A stretch of DNA of 14,298 nt, taken from DASSKO01 sp035690425. Lineage in GTDB: Bacteria > Actinomycetota > Actinomycetes > Propionibacteriales > Nocardioidaceae. How positions within the stretch are numbered: the stretch's first letter is position 1; each line of letters opens with the position of its first letter. The notes under the pieces are model-generated. The model ran no database searches, was not told the origin of the DNA, and worked only from the letters and a program-made list of their open reading frames with translations. The translations under genes were made by a program, and so were the position numbers. The stretch is taken from NCBI GenBank assembly GCA_035690425.1, contig DASSKO010000186.1, positions 1 to 14,298 of the forward strand. The letters are read 5' to 3'. Shown here piece after piece: positions 6,848 through 14,258 of the stretch.

Positions 6848-7150
6848 GACGTAGCGCCGCTGCCATGGAATCTCGACCGCCCGCGGGTCGTAGTGCTGCC
6901 GGACGTACTCCACGGCGTCGGCCGCCGGGACACCGTCGAGGACTGCCAGGCAGGCCAGCGCCGTACCTGTCCGGCCGTGGCCACCGCTGCAGGCCACCTC
7001 GACCCTCGGCGGGGGCGGTTGGCCCTGCAGGTACAGCCCGAACTCGGGACCGACACCCTCAACAGCGCCGCGACGTAGGCTTCGCCCGCGCACCAGCCGC
7101 CCTGACGGCAGCCGGAGGATCCCCGGCCTGGTCTGGTTCCACCGCTCCAC
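6848..7150 (-). pseudogene. Tyrosine-phosphatase-like gene with internal deletion and lost stop
   Basis: From GTG 7150 the first 48 residues (ERWNQTRPGILRLPSGRLVRG to PEFGLYLQGQPPPP) and residues 49-101 (RVEVACSGGHGRTGTALACL, ending PWQRRYV) match two blocks of a small actinobacterial protein-tyrosine-phosphatase-like family. The CX5R phosphate-binding loop is C54-S-G-G-H-G-R60. In the relatives I recall, about 35-40 residues, rich in Trp and Asp and predicted to hold the general acid, lie between these blocks; here they are joined directly near 7004-7009. The family normally ends shortly after WQRRYV, but here the frame has no stop and continues antisense through the toxin-antitoxin genes to 5771. 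An internal deletion plus loss of the C-terminal end is the best explanation. A short functional variant is possible but less likely. Confidence 0.6.
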
Positions 7151-7178
7151 CCGGGCGACGGTAGCTACGCTCGATCGC

Positions 7179-10100
7179 TCAGCGGAAGTCGCGGGAGGTG
7201 ACCCGCGCAGCGAGCGGGAGCCGTTCGAGCCGGTCGGCGACCAGGTTGGTCACCCCGTCGGAACGCTCCACCTGGCCCCGGACCACCAGCGCCGACGACT
7301 CACGCGCGACCCGCCGGTAACGGCTCCACACGCCTTCTGAGCACACCACGTTGACCATGCCGGTCTCGTCCTCGAGGTTGAGGAACGTGACGCCTCCCGC
7401 AGTCCCCGGCCGCTGCCGGTGGGTGACCACTCCGCCGACCCGGAGCCGTCTGCCGGGCTCCGCGGTCAGCAGTGTCGCCGCCGACAGCACGCCCCGCGCC
7501 TGCAGCTCGATCCGGACGTGCTCGATGGGATGGCTGTCGGATGAGATGCCGGTCGCCCACAGATCGGCCATCGTCTGCTCGGGTGCGGTGAGGTCGGGCA
7601 GCACCGGCGGTGCGCCGCCGCTGCTCACTCCGGTCAGCTGGTCGCTGCGCTCGGCCGCGGCACGCCCCGCCGCCCACAGCGCCTGCCGGCGCGACAGGCC
7701 GAACGTGTCGAACGCCCCGGCGGTCGCAAGCGCCTCGACCTGGGCGGTGCTCAGCCCGACCCGGCGGACCAGGTCGGCCATGTCGGTGAACGCCTCGCCC
7801 CGTGCGCGCTCGTCGACGATCCGTTCAGCCAGGTGCTCCCCGATCGACGTCACCTGCGCCAGCCCGAGCCGCACCGCAAAGGCTCCGTCACGACGGTGCT
7901 CGCCCGCGTCGAAGGGCGCAGCCGGATCGAAGTCGCCCACCGGGGGCTGCTCGGGGCACAGACAGGCCGAGGCACCCGCGGGCGCGGGCTGCTCGAGCGC
8001 CTCCAGCACCGCGTGCGGCCCGGACCGTGCGATGTCGGGCCGGCGTACGTCGACCCCGTGGCGCCGGGCGTCAGCGACCAGCGTCTGCGGCGAGTAGAAG
8101 CCCATCGGCTGCGCCCGCAGCAGCGCCGCCAGGAACGCCGCCGGGTAGTGCAGCCGCAGCCAGGTCGAGACATAGACCAGCAGCGCGAAGCTGATTGAGT
8201 GGCTCTCGGCGAAACCGAAGTTGGCGAACGCCTCGATCTTCTCGTAGACCTCGTCCGCCAGGTCGCCGGTGATGCCGTGCTCGGCCATCCCGGCGTACAA
8301 CTGCTCGCGGAGCGCGGAGATCTTCTCCACCCCGCGTTTGGAGCCCATCGCCCGGCGCAGCAGGTCGGCGTCGTCGCCGTCGCAGCCGCCGACCGCCATC
8401 GCGATCTGCATCAACTGCTCCTGGAACAACGGCACGCCGAGAGTGCGCTTGAGCACCGGCTCCAGGGCCGGATGGAGGTAGGTGACCGGCTCCTTGCCGA
8501 GCTTGCGCCGGATGTAGGGGTGCACCGCGCCACCCTGGATCGGACCCGGACGGATCAGCGCGACCTCGATCACCAGGTCGTAGAAACACCGTGGCCGTAG
8601 CCGGGGCAGGGTGCCGATCTGTGCCCGGCTCTCGACCTGGAACACTCCGACCGAGTCGGCGTGGCACAGCATGTCGTAGACGCCGGGCTCCTCCTTGGGG
8701 ATGGTGTCCAGGGTCCATTGCTCGCCGATCTGCTCCGCGACGGTGTCCATCGTGTATTGCAGGGCGGCCAGCATGCCCAGCCCCAGCAGGTCGAACTTGA
8801 CCAGCCCCATCCACGCGCAGTCGTCCTTGTCCCACTGCAGAACGGTCCGGCCCTCCATCCGCGCGGGCTCGATCGGGCAGACCTCGCCCACCGGCCGGTC
8901 GGTGAGCACCATGCCGCCGGAGTGGATGCCGAGATGGCGGGGGAACCGGAGCAGCTCCCCGGCCAGGTCGACCACCGGTGCGGGGATGTCGTGGTCGGCG
9001 GTGGTCACCACCGCTCCCCACGACTCGACCTGCGCCGACCATGCGTCCTGCTGACCGGTGCTGTGCCCGAGCGCCTTGGCGATGTCGCGTACGGCGAGCT
9101 TAGGCCGATAGGTGATGACGTTGGCCACCTGGGCGGCGTTGCGCCTGCCGTAGCGCTCGTAGACGTGCTGGATCACCTCCTCGCGCCGGTCGGAGTCGAA
9201 GTCGACGTCGATGTCGGGCTCCTCGTCGCGGGTGGTGGACAAGAACCGCTCGAACGGCAGGTCGAAGAAGACCGGGTCGACCGCGGTGATGCCCAGCAGA
9301 TAGCACACCACGGAGTTCGCCGCGGACCCGCGGCCCTGGCAGAGGATGCCGCGTGCCTTCGCGTAGGACACGATCTCGTGCACGATCAGGAAGTAGCCGG
9401 GGAAGTCCTTGGCCTCGATCAGCGCGAGCTCGCGCTCGATCCGATCCTCGGCGACCGGCGCCGTGCCGGGTGGGCCGAAGCGCTCCCGCGCGCCGTGGCG
9501 CACCAGCTCACGCAGCCAGCTCATCGCAGTGTATCCCGGGGGGACCTGCTGCCGAGGCAGCCGTGGTTTCGCTGCCCGCAACGGAAACGCGAGATCATCG
9601 GCAATCTGGACCGTGCGGGCGACCGCACCGGGATAGCGGGCGAACCGCGCGGCCATCTCGGCGCCGGACCGCAGGTGCGCACCGCCGGACGCCGGCAGCC
9701 AGCCGTCCATCTCGGGCAAGCTGCGACGCGCCCGGACGGCGGCTACTGCCGCGGCCATCCGGCGTCGGCCCGGAGTCGCGTAGTGCACGTTGTTGGTGGC
9801 GACCACGGGCAGCCCGGCACGATCCGCCAGGGTCGCCATCGCATCGTTGTGCGTCGTGTCGAGCGGATGGCCGTGGTCGAACAGCTCCACCAGCACCTGG
9901 TCGCGTCCGAACAGTGCCACCAGACGGTCGAGCTCGCGCCCTGCTTCGTCGTACCCACTGGTCAGCAGCGCACGTCGGACGGCGCCCTTGCGGCACCCGG
10001 TCAGGACCAGCCAGTCCCCCGCCGCCTGCCCTGCGAGCTCCTCGAGGTCGTAGACCGGCTTGCCCTTCTCGTCCCCGCGCAACTGGGCGTCGGTGATCGC

Positions 10101-10583
10101 CCCGGACAGCCGGTGGTAGCCCCGCGCGCCCCGTGCCAGCACCAGCAGGTGGCTGCCTTCGGGGTCCGGCTCCCCTGCCTGCGGTCTGCGCAACCCGAGC
10201 GACAGCTCCGCACCGAACACGGTCGGCAGCGGATAGCCCTCGGCCGCGTCGGCCATCCGGACGATGCCGTAGAAGCCGTCGTGGTCGGTCAGCGCGAGCC
10301 CGTGCAGGCCCAGCCGCACCGCCTCCTCGACCAGCTCCTCGGGATGGCTGGCCCCGTCGAGGAAGCTGAAGTTGGAGTGAGCATGCAGCTCGGCGTACGG
10401 CACGAGCGGACCCGTCGGTGGCTGCGGCCGGTGCTCCTGCGCGGGGGCGTACGGCTGGCGGGCGCGCGACCACGCGGGGCTGTCTCCTCCGTCGGCGTCG
10501 GGCGGCGGTCCACCCGGCCGGCGCCGGTCGGACAGCTTGCGCTCGAGCTCCGACCACGGGATCGGGGGGTTGTGGTAGCCCAT
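7179..10583 (-). CDS. dnaE2: Error-prone DNA polymerase III alpha, DnaE2/ImuC (1134 aa)
   Basis: DnaE2 is the C-family polymerase that extends across lesions during damage-induced mutagenesis, working with ImuA' and ImuB. An N-terminal proline-rich tail precedes the PHP domain, which starts about residue 62 (PYAELHAHSNFSFLDG, ALTDHDGFYGIV). The palm carries CQGRGSAANSVVCYLLG and the catalytic motif PDIDVDFDSD with aspartates at 457, 459 and 461. Further on are the fingers, the QEQLMQIAMAVGG segment and a helix-hairpin-helix region (about 900-960). A C-terminal OB fold (LRVGGVVTHRQRPGTAGG, FLNLEDETGMVNVV) ends the protein. The length is in the usual range. The start is ATG 10583; a TTG lies one codon earlier. 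It is the third gene of the operon, 12 bp after the imuB stop. No clear terminator is visible in the 28 bp after the stop. Confidence 0.93.
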   Translation of the reverse strand: MGYHNPPIPWSELERKLSDRRRPGGPPPDADGGDSPAWSRARQPYAPAQEHRPQPPTGPLVPYAELHAHSNFSFLDGASHPEELVEEAVRLGLHGLALTDHDGFYGIVRMADAAEGYPLPTVFGAELSLGLRRPQAGEPDPEGSHLLVLARGARGYHRLSGAITDAQLRGDEKGKPVYDLEELAGQAAGDWLVLTGCRKGAVRRALLTSGYDEAGRELDRLVALFGRDQVLVELFDHGHPLDTTHNDAMATLADRAGLPVVATNNVHYATPGRRRMAAAVAAVRARRSLPEMDGWLPASGGAHLRSGAEMAARFARYPGAVARTVQIADDLAFPLRAAKPRLPRQQVPPGYTAMSWLRELVRHGARERFGPPGTAPVAEDRIERELALIEAKDFPGYFLIVHEIVSYAKARGILCQGRGSAANSVVCYLLGITAVDPVFFDLPFERFLSTTRDEEPDIDVDFDSDRREEVIQHVYERYGRRNAAQVANVITYRPKLAVRDIAKALGHSTGQQDAWSAQVESWGAVVTTADHDIPAPVVDLAGELLRFPRHLGIHSGGMVLTDRPVGEVCPIEPARMEGRTVLQWDKDDCAWMGLVKFDLLGLGMLAALQYTMDTVAEQIGEQWTLDTIPKEEPGVYDMLCHADSVGVFQVESRAQIGTLPRLRPRCFYDLVIEVALIRPGPIQGGAVHPYIRRKLGKEPVTYLHPALEPVLKRTLGVPLFQEQLMQIAMAVGGCDGDDADLLRRAMGSKRGVEKISALREQLYAGMAEHGITGDLADEVYEKIEAFANFGFAESHSISFALLVYVSTWLRLHYPAAFLAALLRAQPMGFYSPQTLVADARRHGVDVRRPDIARSGPHAVLEALEQPAPAGASACLCPEQPPVGDFDPAAPFDAGEHRRDGAFAVRLGLAQVTSIGEHLAERIVDERARGEAFTDMADLVRRVGLSTAQVEALATAGAFDTFGLSRRQALWAAGRAAAERSDQLTGVSSGGAPPVLPDLTAPEQTMADLWATGISSDSHPIEHVRIELQARGVLSAATLLTAEPGRRLRVGGVVTHRQRPGTAGGVTFLNLEDETGMVNVVCSEGVWSRYRRVARESSALVVRGQVERSDGVTNLVADRLERLPLAARVTSRDFR

Positions 10584-10595
10584 CAAGCCGGCCTG

Positions 10596-12221
10596 TCAGT
10601 CATAGCGAGCCTCCACCCACCATCGGCCGCCCTCCAGCAGCAGCAGCCAGGCACTGCCGTCGACGCCGACGACCTGAAACCTCGCCAGCCGACGGGCGGT
10701 GTCGTCCCACCAGCGCTCCTCGACCGGCCACGGGCCCGCCCACGCAGCGATCGGCCGCCGCTCACCGTCGGGTGAGAACACGGCCGGCTCGGCGGAGAGG
10801 ACACCGCGGCCGTCGACACCGACCGCGCTGCCGTTCGCGGAGACCACCGCAGTCGGGACCGGCTCCGGAAACACCGTGGACGGCAGGGGGGCAGGGATGC
10901 TACCCGGCCACGGACGCCCAGCGGGCCATCGCAGGTGCGGCCGGTCGCCCCATGGGACCAGTCTCTGCCGGTCGGCGGGTGCGCGGCCGCCAGCAACCAC
11001 GGGAGTGCCCACCGCCTCGTGACCGAGCATGCTCTGCACCCGCGACAGGGCTCGATGGATGTGCTCCTCGGGCCCTCCTCCCCACAGCCCGTCGGCATGT
11101 GCACCGGGTGAGTCCACCTCGTCGGGCACCAACCGCACCCGCACGACCGGGGCGGTGAGGTGGTCCGTGGACCTCCCGGTCCCCTCGAGCTGCCAGCGCA
11201 CCCGGTCGACCACGTCTGCGGCGTCGAACCACCGTGGGTGCAGCCAGCGACGGGAGAGTTGGCGGCCGGGCTCTGCGCCCTCCGTGCCTACCTCCACCCG
11301 CAGGGTCGTGCAGACCGCCCCGTGCGCAGCGAGCGCGCCCACCATCTCCTCGGCAGCAGTCCGGACCGAGAAGGCGACCTGGTCGGCCCGGTCGACGGGC
11401 GGCTCGAAGTCGACCGTGCGAGTGAGCTCCGGCGGCGGACGACGCGCCGCCACCGCGCGATGGTCGTGGCCTCGCGCCAACCGGTGAGCGAGCGCACCGT
11501 CGATGCCGAAGCGCGCCAGCACGTCTGCCGCGGGCAGCTCGGCGAACGCTCCGAGCGTGCGCAGCCCGAGCCGGCGGAGCAGATCGGCGAGCTCGGGTCG
11601 CTCGAGGACGGCGACCGACAACGGCGCGAGGAACTCCGGCGACCCTCCCGGGGGGACGACGTGGACACGGTGGCCTACCTGGTGGCCTCCCTGCTGCCCC
11701 GTGTCGGCCGTGGCGCGAGCCGCCTGCTCGGCCGCGAACGGACCGTCCGCGACGCCGACCCGGCAGTCGGGCACCCCGACGTCGAGCAGCCGGCCGGCCA
11801 CCGACTCTGCCGCCTCCGCGTCGCCGCCGTAGTAGCGGCTGGGTCCGCGGGCTCTGATCGCGCAGGTGCCCGGGCGGACGATCTGGACGCCGGGCACGAG
11901 TGCCTCCAGTGCAGTCACCACCGGCTCGAAGGCGCATGCGTCCTGTGCCGGGTCGTAGCCCAGGACCGCCAGGTCGGGACAGCGCGACTGGGCGTCTCGG
12001 ATACGCATCCCCCGGCGCACGCCGAAGGCACGGGCGCTGGCCGAGCATGCCAGCACCCGGCCCTTCTCGAGCACCGCGACCGGTGCCTGCGGTGAGCAGC
12101 CGGCAGCCTGCCCCGCTGCCGTCACCGGCCAGTCGGGGCACCACGCGACCATCGTGCGGGCGGACTGGGCTGATCGGGAGGACTGGGCTGATCGGGAGGA
12201 CTGGGCAGAGTGCGTGGACAT
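10596..12221 (-). CDS. imuB: ImuB, Y-family polymerase homologue of the mutasome (541 aa)
   Basis: ImuB is a Y-family-like protein that lacks polymerase catalytic residues and acts as the hub linking DnaE2 and ImuA' to the beta clamp. The N-terminal block VAWCPDWPVTAAG (residues 25-37) opens the fold. Where active polymerases have S-I-D-E, this protein reads VQIVRPGTCAIRARGPSRYY, consistent with a non-catalytic palm. A candidate clamp-binding stretch is QRLVPWGD in the C-terminal part, before the typical WWVEARYD end. ATG 12221 is chosen because it lies 2 bp after the imuA' stop, suggesting coupled translation. The alternative ATG 12152 would remove a repetitive Ser-Ala-Gln-Arg leader and begin exactly at the conserved block. 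The length fits ImuB proteins. Confidence 0.88.
   Translation of the reverse strand: MSTHSAQSSRSAQSSRSAQSARTMVAWCPDWPVTAAGQAAGCSPQAPVAVLEKGRVLACSASARAFGVRRGMRIRDAQSRCPDLAVLGYDPAQDACAFEPVVTALEALVPGVQIVRPGTCAIRARGPSRYYGGDAEAAESVAGRLLDVGVPDCRVGVADGPFAAEQAARATADTGQQGGHQVGHRVHVVPPGGSPEFLAPLSVAVLERPELADLLRRLGLRTLGAFAELPAADVLARFGIDGALAHRLARGHDHRAVAARRPPPELTRTVDFEPPVDRADQVAFSVRTAAEEMVGALAAHGAVCTTLRVEVGTEGAEPGRQLSRRWLHPRWFDAADVVDRVRWQLEGTGRSTDHLTAPVVRVRLVPDEVDSPGAHADGLWGGGPEEHIHRALSRVQSMLGHEAVGTPVVAGGRAPADRQRLVPWGDRPHLRWPAGRPWPGSIPAPLPSTVFPEPVPTAVVSANGSAVGVDGRGVLSAEPAVFSPDGERRPIAAWAGPWPVEERWWDDTARRLARFQVVGVDGSAWLLLLEGGRWWVEARYD
12163..12208. repeat. 18-bp tandem repeat in the 5' end of imuB
   Basis: GACTGGGCTGATCGGGAG occurs twice in direct succession (12163-12180 and 12181-12198), followed by a partial third copy from 12199. 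On the minus strand it encodes repeated S-R-S-A-Q-S in the leader of ImuB, before the conserved domain. The unit is a multiple of three, so gain or loss of copies keeps the frame. Confidence 0.85.
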
Positions 12222-12223
12222 AG

Positions 12224-12949
12224 TCAGCCGGTCGCCTCGTGGATCCAGCCCGGCGTGGACGGTGTCTCGGACACCATGACTGGGTCGGCGAAGGTGATCT
12301 CCCCCCGTGCGTCCGGCAGCCACAGGCGGGTGCGGCGTGGCCGGACCGCCGTGCCTCTTCCCTGGGCTAGCACCGTGACCTGCCGACCGCTCAGGTGGCC
12401 ATGGCCGGCACCCAGCCCTACCCAGCTGCTGTCGCTGACCGACAGCCTGGCCTCGCACTGTGGCCACGAACCGCAGACCACCAGCACACCACCCCGTTGC
12501 CGCAGCCGTGCCCCCAGCCGGGAGGCTTCCGCCGTGCTCACCTCGACCGGGGGCGCGACCACGACCACGGTGAGCGCGTCGATCAGCGCGCCCACCACGC
12601 TGCGCCATCCGGTGCCCGGCTCGGGAACGAGGACCAGCCGGTCGAGATTGACCCCGAGCGCCGCCGCCGCCTCGGCACCGAACCCCGGCAGACCCACCAC
12701 GCCGCACCAGGCCCCGGCCGCGGACGGACCGGCCATCAACGCCATGGCCAGTGCGGTCGAGCTCTCCACCGAGTACGCCGTACCCGCACGCAGAGCGCCA
12801 CCAGGCAACAGCTCGCCCAGCGCCGGCACGGTGGCGAGGGTCTGCGCCTGCGACTGCCCACCGTGCAAGCGGTGCGCACGTGCGGCTGCCGAGCGAGCCG
12901 CTGCCAACTTGGTGTCGGTCGGCTGGCGCATGGTGGCCAGATCATTCAT
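12224..12949 (-). CDS. imuA': ImuA', RecA-like accessory protein of the mutasome (241 aa)
   Basis: ImuA' is a RecA/SulA-like protein required with ImuB and DnaE2 for induced mutagenesis. Residues 40-110 follow a RecA outline: TVPALGELLPGGALRAGTAY, then VESSTALAMALMAG where RecA has its Walker A loop, then LPGFGAEAAAALGVNLDRLV. The GK[ST] of a true Walker A is absent, so ATP hydrolysis of the RecA type is unlikely. The rest (WVGLGAGHGHLSGRQVTVLA, TRLWLPDARGEI) resembles actinobacterial ImuA'. The frame is open to GTG 13006, but the promoter and LexA box lie at 12956-12984, inside that extension. ATG 12949 coincides with the predicted transcription start, so it is preferred; ATG 12931 is the alternative. 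The stop is 2 bp from imuB. Confidence 0.82.
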   Translation of the reverse strand: MNDLATMRQPTDTKLAAARSAAARAHRLHGGQSQAQTLATVPALGELLPGGALRAGTAYSVESSTALAMALMAGPSAAGAWCGVVGLPGFGAEAAAALGVNLDRLVLVPEPGTGWRSVVGALIDALTVVVVAPPVEVSTAEASRLGARLRQRGGVLVVCGSWPQCEARLSVSDSSWVGLGAGHGHLSGRQVTVLAQGRGTAVRPRRTRLWLPDARGEITFADPVMVSETPSTPGWIHEATG

Positions 12950-12984
12950 CCAGGTATTATCGAACAAGCGTTCGAAGGCGTCAA
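12949..12984 (-). promoter_or_regulatory. SOS promoter of imuA'-imuB-dnaE2, predicted leaderless start
   Basis: On the minus strand, TTGACG (12984-12979) serves as -35, followed by exactly 17 bp and GATAAT (12961-12956) as -10. The first transcribed base would be 12949, the A of an in-frame ATG, so the mRNA would be leaderless, as is common in actinobacteria. The LexA box lies between the two elements and overlaps the -10. Confidence 0.75.
12960..12975. promoter_or_regulatory. LexA (SOS) box
   Basis: TCGAACAAGCGTTCGA is a perfect inverted repeat (TCGAAC, four bases, GTTCGA) matching the mycobacterial/actinobacterial LexA consensus. It occupies the spacer and the edge of the -10 of the imuA' promoter, so LexA bound here would exclude RNA polymerase until DNA damage triggers LexA cleavage. 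Confidence 0.9.
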
Positions 12985-13009
12985 GCAGGTGGGGGGCCAC
13001 GGTCACCGA

Positions 13010-14212
13010 TCAGTCGGAGAGCAGCGGCGCCGACACACCCTCGTCGTGCCCGAGCAGCACGGCCCTGGTGATGGCGCTCGCGCCGAACCGGTCCCGGATG
13101 CCGTCGAGTGCCCCGTCAAGTGCCCCGTCGAGCAGGCCGTCACCGCGGCATTCGAGGGGCAGGGTCAGCTGAAGCGCCCCGTCGCTGTCGAGGTTGGCCA
13201 CGGCCAGCCCGACGAGCGTCAGGCCACGAGTCTCGATCATCGGCGCGGCCAGCGCCACGAGCGCACGTGCAGTCGCCACAATCGGCTGGGTCCGCGCGGT
13301 CGGCTGTGGCAGCGTGTGCGACCGGCTCGCTCGGGAGTAGTCGTCGAACCGCAGCCGCAGCACTACGGTGCGGCCGATCCTCCCGGCAGCTCGCAGCCGG
13401 CGGGTGACACGGTCGGCCAATGCCACCACCACGGCGTCGACCTCCGCGGGCGACTTCGACGAGCGGCCGAGCGCACGTTGGGAGCCGATGGAGCGGCGAC
13501 GACGACGCAGCTGGACCGGCCGAGGGTCGCGATTGTGAGCGAGCGCGTGCAGATGGCGACCCGACGCGGCACCAAGCATCGAAACCAGTGTTGTCTCGGC
13601 AAGCTGGGCGACCTCTCCGACGGTCGTGAACCCGAGTCGATGCAGCTTCGTGGCCGTCACCGCGCCGACACCCCACAACCGTTCGACCGGGAGTGGGTGG
13701 AGAAAGCTCAGCTCCTCCTCAGGTGGCACCATGAGCAGCCCGTCCGGCTTGGCCACGCCACTTGCCACCTTGGCCAGAAACTTGGTCCTCGCGACCCCCA
13801 CGCTGATCGGCAGGCCGACTCGGTCGAGCACGTCTCGCCGCAGCCCGGCGGCGACCTCGACAGCGGTGCCCGAGAGCCTTCGCAGGCCTGCGACGTCGAG
13901 GAACGCCTCGTCGATCGACAGCGCCTCGACCATCGGCGTCGTCTGCTCGAACACCTCGAACACTGCTCTGCTCGCCTCGATGTACGCCGACATCCGAGGC
14001 GGCACGACGATCGCCTCGGGGCACATCCGGCGAGCCTGCGTTCCTCCCATGGCCGTCCGGATGCCGTACGCCTTCGCCTCATAGCTTGCCGCAAGCACCA
14101 CACCGGCCCCCACGATCACCGGACGGCCACGCAGACCAGGTTGGTCTCGCTGCTCGACCGAGGCGTAGAACGCATCGAGGTCTGCGTGCAGGATCGAGGC
14201 TTTACCGGCCAC
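13010..14212 (-). CDS. dinB: DNA polymerase IV, Y family (about 400 aa)
   Basis: Pol IV inserts nucleotides opposite damaged bases. The catalytic residues are present: the metal-binding Asp in SILHADLDAFYASVEQ and the Asp-Glu pair in ALSIDEAFLDVAG (GAC at 13910-13912, GAG at 13907-13909). The thumb helix-hairpin-helix (LWGVGAVTATKLHRLGF) and little finger (VVLRLRFDDYSRASRSHTLP) follow, with the beta-clamp peptide QLTLPL near the C-terminus. Unusually, some 45 residues follow the clamp peptide, including a repeated L-D-G-A. The frame reaches ATG 14260, but that overlaps the start of a divergent gene, and residues before AGKASILHAD have no family character; GTG 14212 or 14218 is likelier. It lies 60 bp upstream of imuA' on the same strand. 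No good LexA box precedes it. Confidence 0.9.
   Translation of the reverse strand: MAGKASILHADLDAFYASVEQRDQPGLRGRPVIVGAGVVLAASYEAKAYGIRTAMGGTQARRMCPEAIVVPPRMSAYIEASRAVFEVFEQTTPMVEALSIDEAFLDVAGLRRLSGTAVEVAAGLRRDVLDRVGLPISVGVARTKFLAKVASGVAKPDGLLMVPPEEELSFLHPLPVERLWGVGAVTATKLHRLGFTTVGEVAQLAETTLVSMLGAASGRHLHALAHNRDPRPVQLRRRRRSIGSQRALGRSSKSPAEVDAVVVALADRVTRRLRAAGRIGRTVVLRLRFDDYSRASRSHTLPQPTARTQPIVATARALVALAAPMIETRGLTLVGLAVANLDSDGALQLTLPLECRGDGLLDGALDGALDGIRDRFGASAITRAVLLGHDEGVSAPLLSD
13101..13136. repeat. 12-bp repeat near the 3' end of dinB
   Basis: Three successive 12-base units (CCGTCGAGTGCC, CCGTCAAGTGCC, CCGTCGAGCAGG) encode L-L-D-G, A-L-D-G, A-L-D-G on the minus strand, just after the clamp-binding peptide. 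The first two units differ by a single base. Confidence 0.75.
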
Positions 14213-14258
14213 GAACACATGTCCTGCATCTCTGCTTGAGTGCAGTAGCATTCTGAGC

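Noticed and set aside
5771..7150. 459-codon minus-strand frame from the phosphatase through the toxin-antitoxin genes
   Set aside because: Phosphatase homology stops near 6848. The remainder is antisense to the toxin-antitoxin pair and has no domain, so I read it as a lost stop and not a fusion protein.
7151..7178. Possible terminator after dnaE2
   Set aside because: Only short self-complementary stretches (such as GTAGCTAC) are present, with no stable stem and no T-tract.
8661..10775. 704-codon open frame on the plus strand opposite dnaE2
   Set aside because: It lies antisense to a polymerase with every motif intact. Its translation is rich in Arg, Gly, Pro and His with no domain, as expected from GC-biased third positions.
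10596..12707. 703-codon version of ImuB extending to 12707
   Set aside because: The extra N-terminal residues overlap imuA' in another frame and are Arg/Gly-rich. ImuB homology and the operon spacing both favour ATG 12221.
12395..14239. 614-codon open frame on the plus strand opposite imuA' and dinB
   Set aside because: It is a shadow of two well-supported genes, with low-complexity composition and no recognisable motif.
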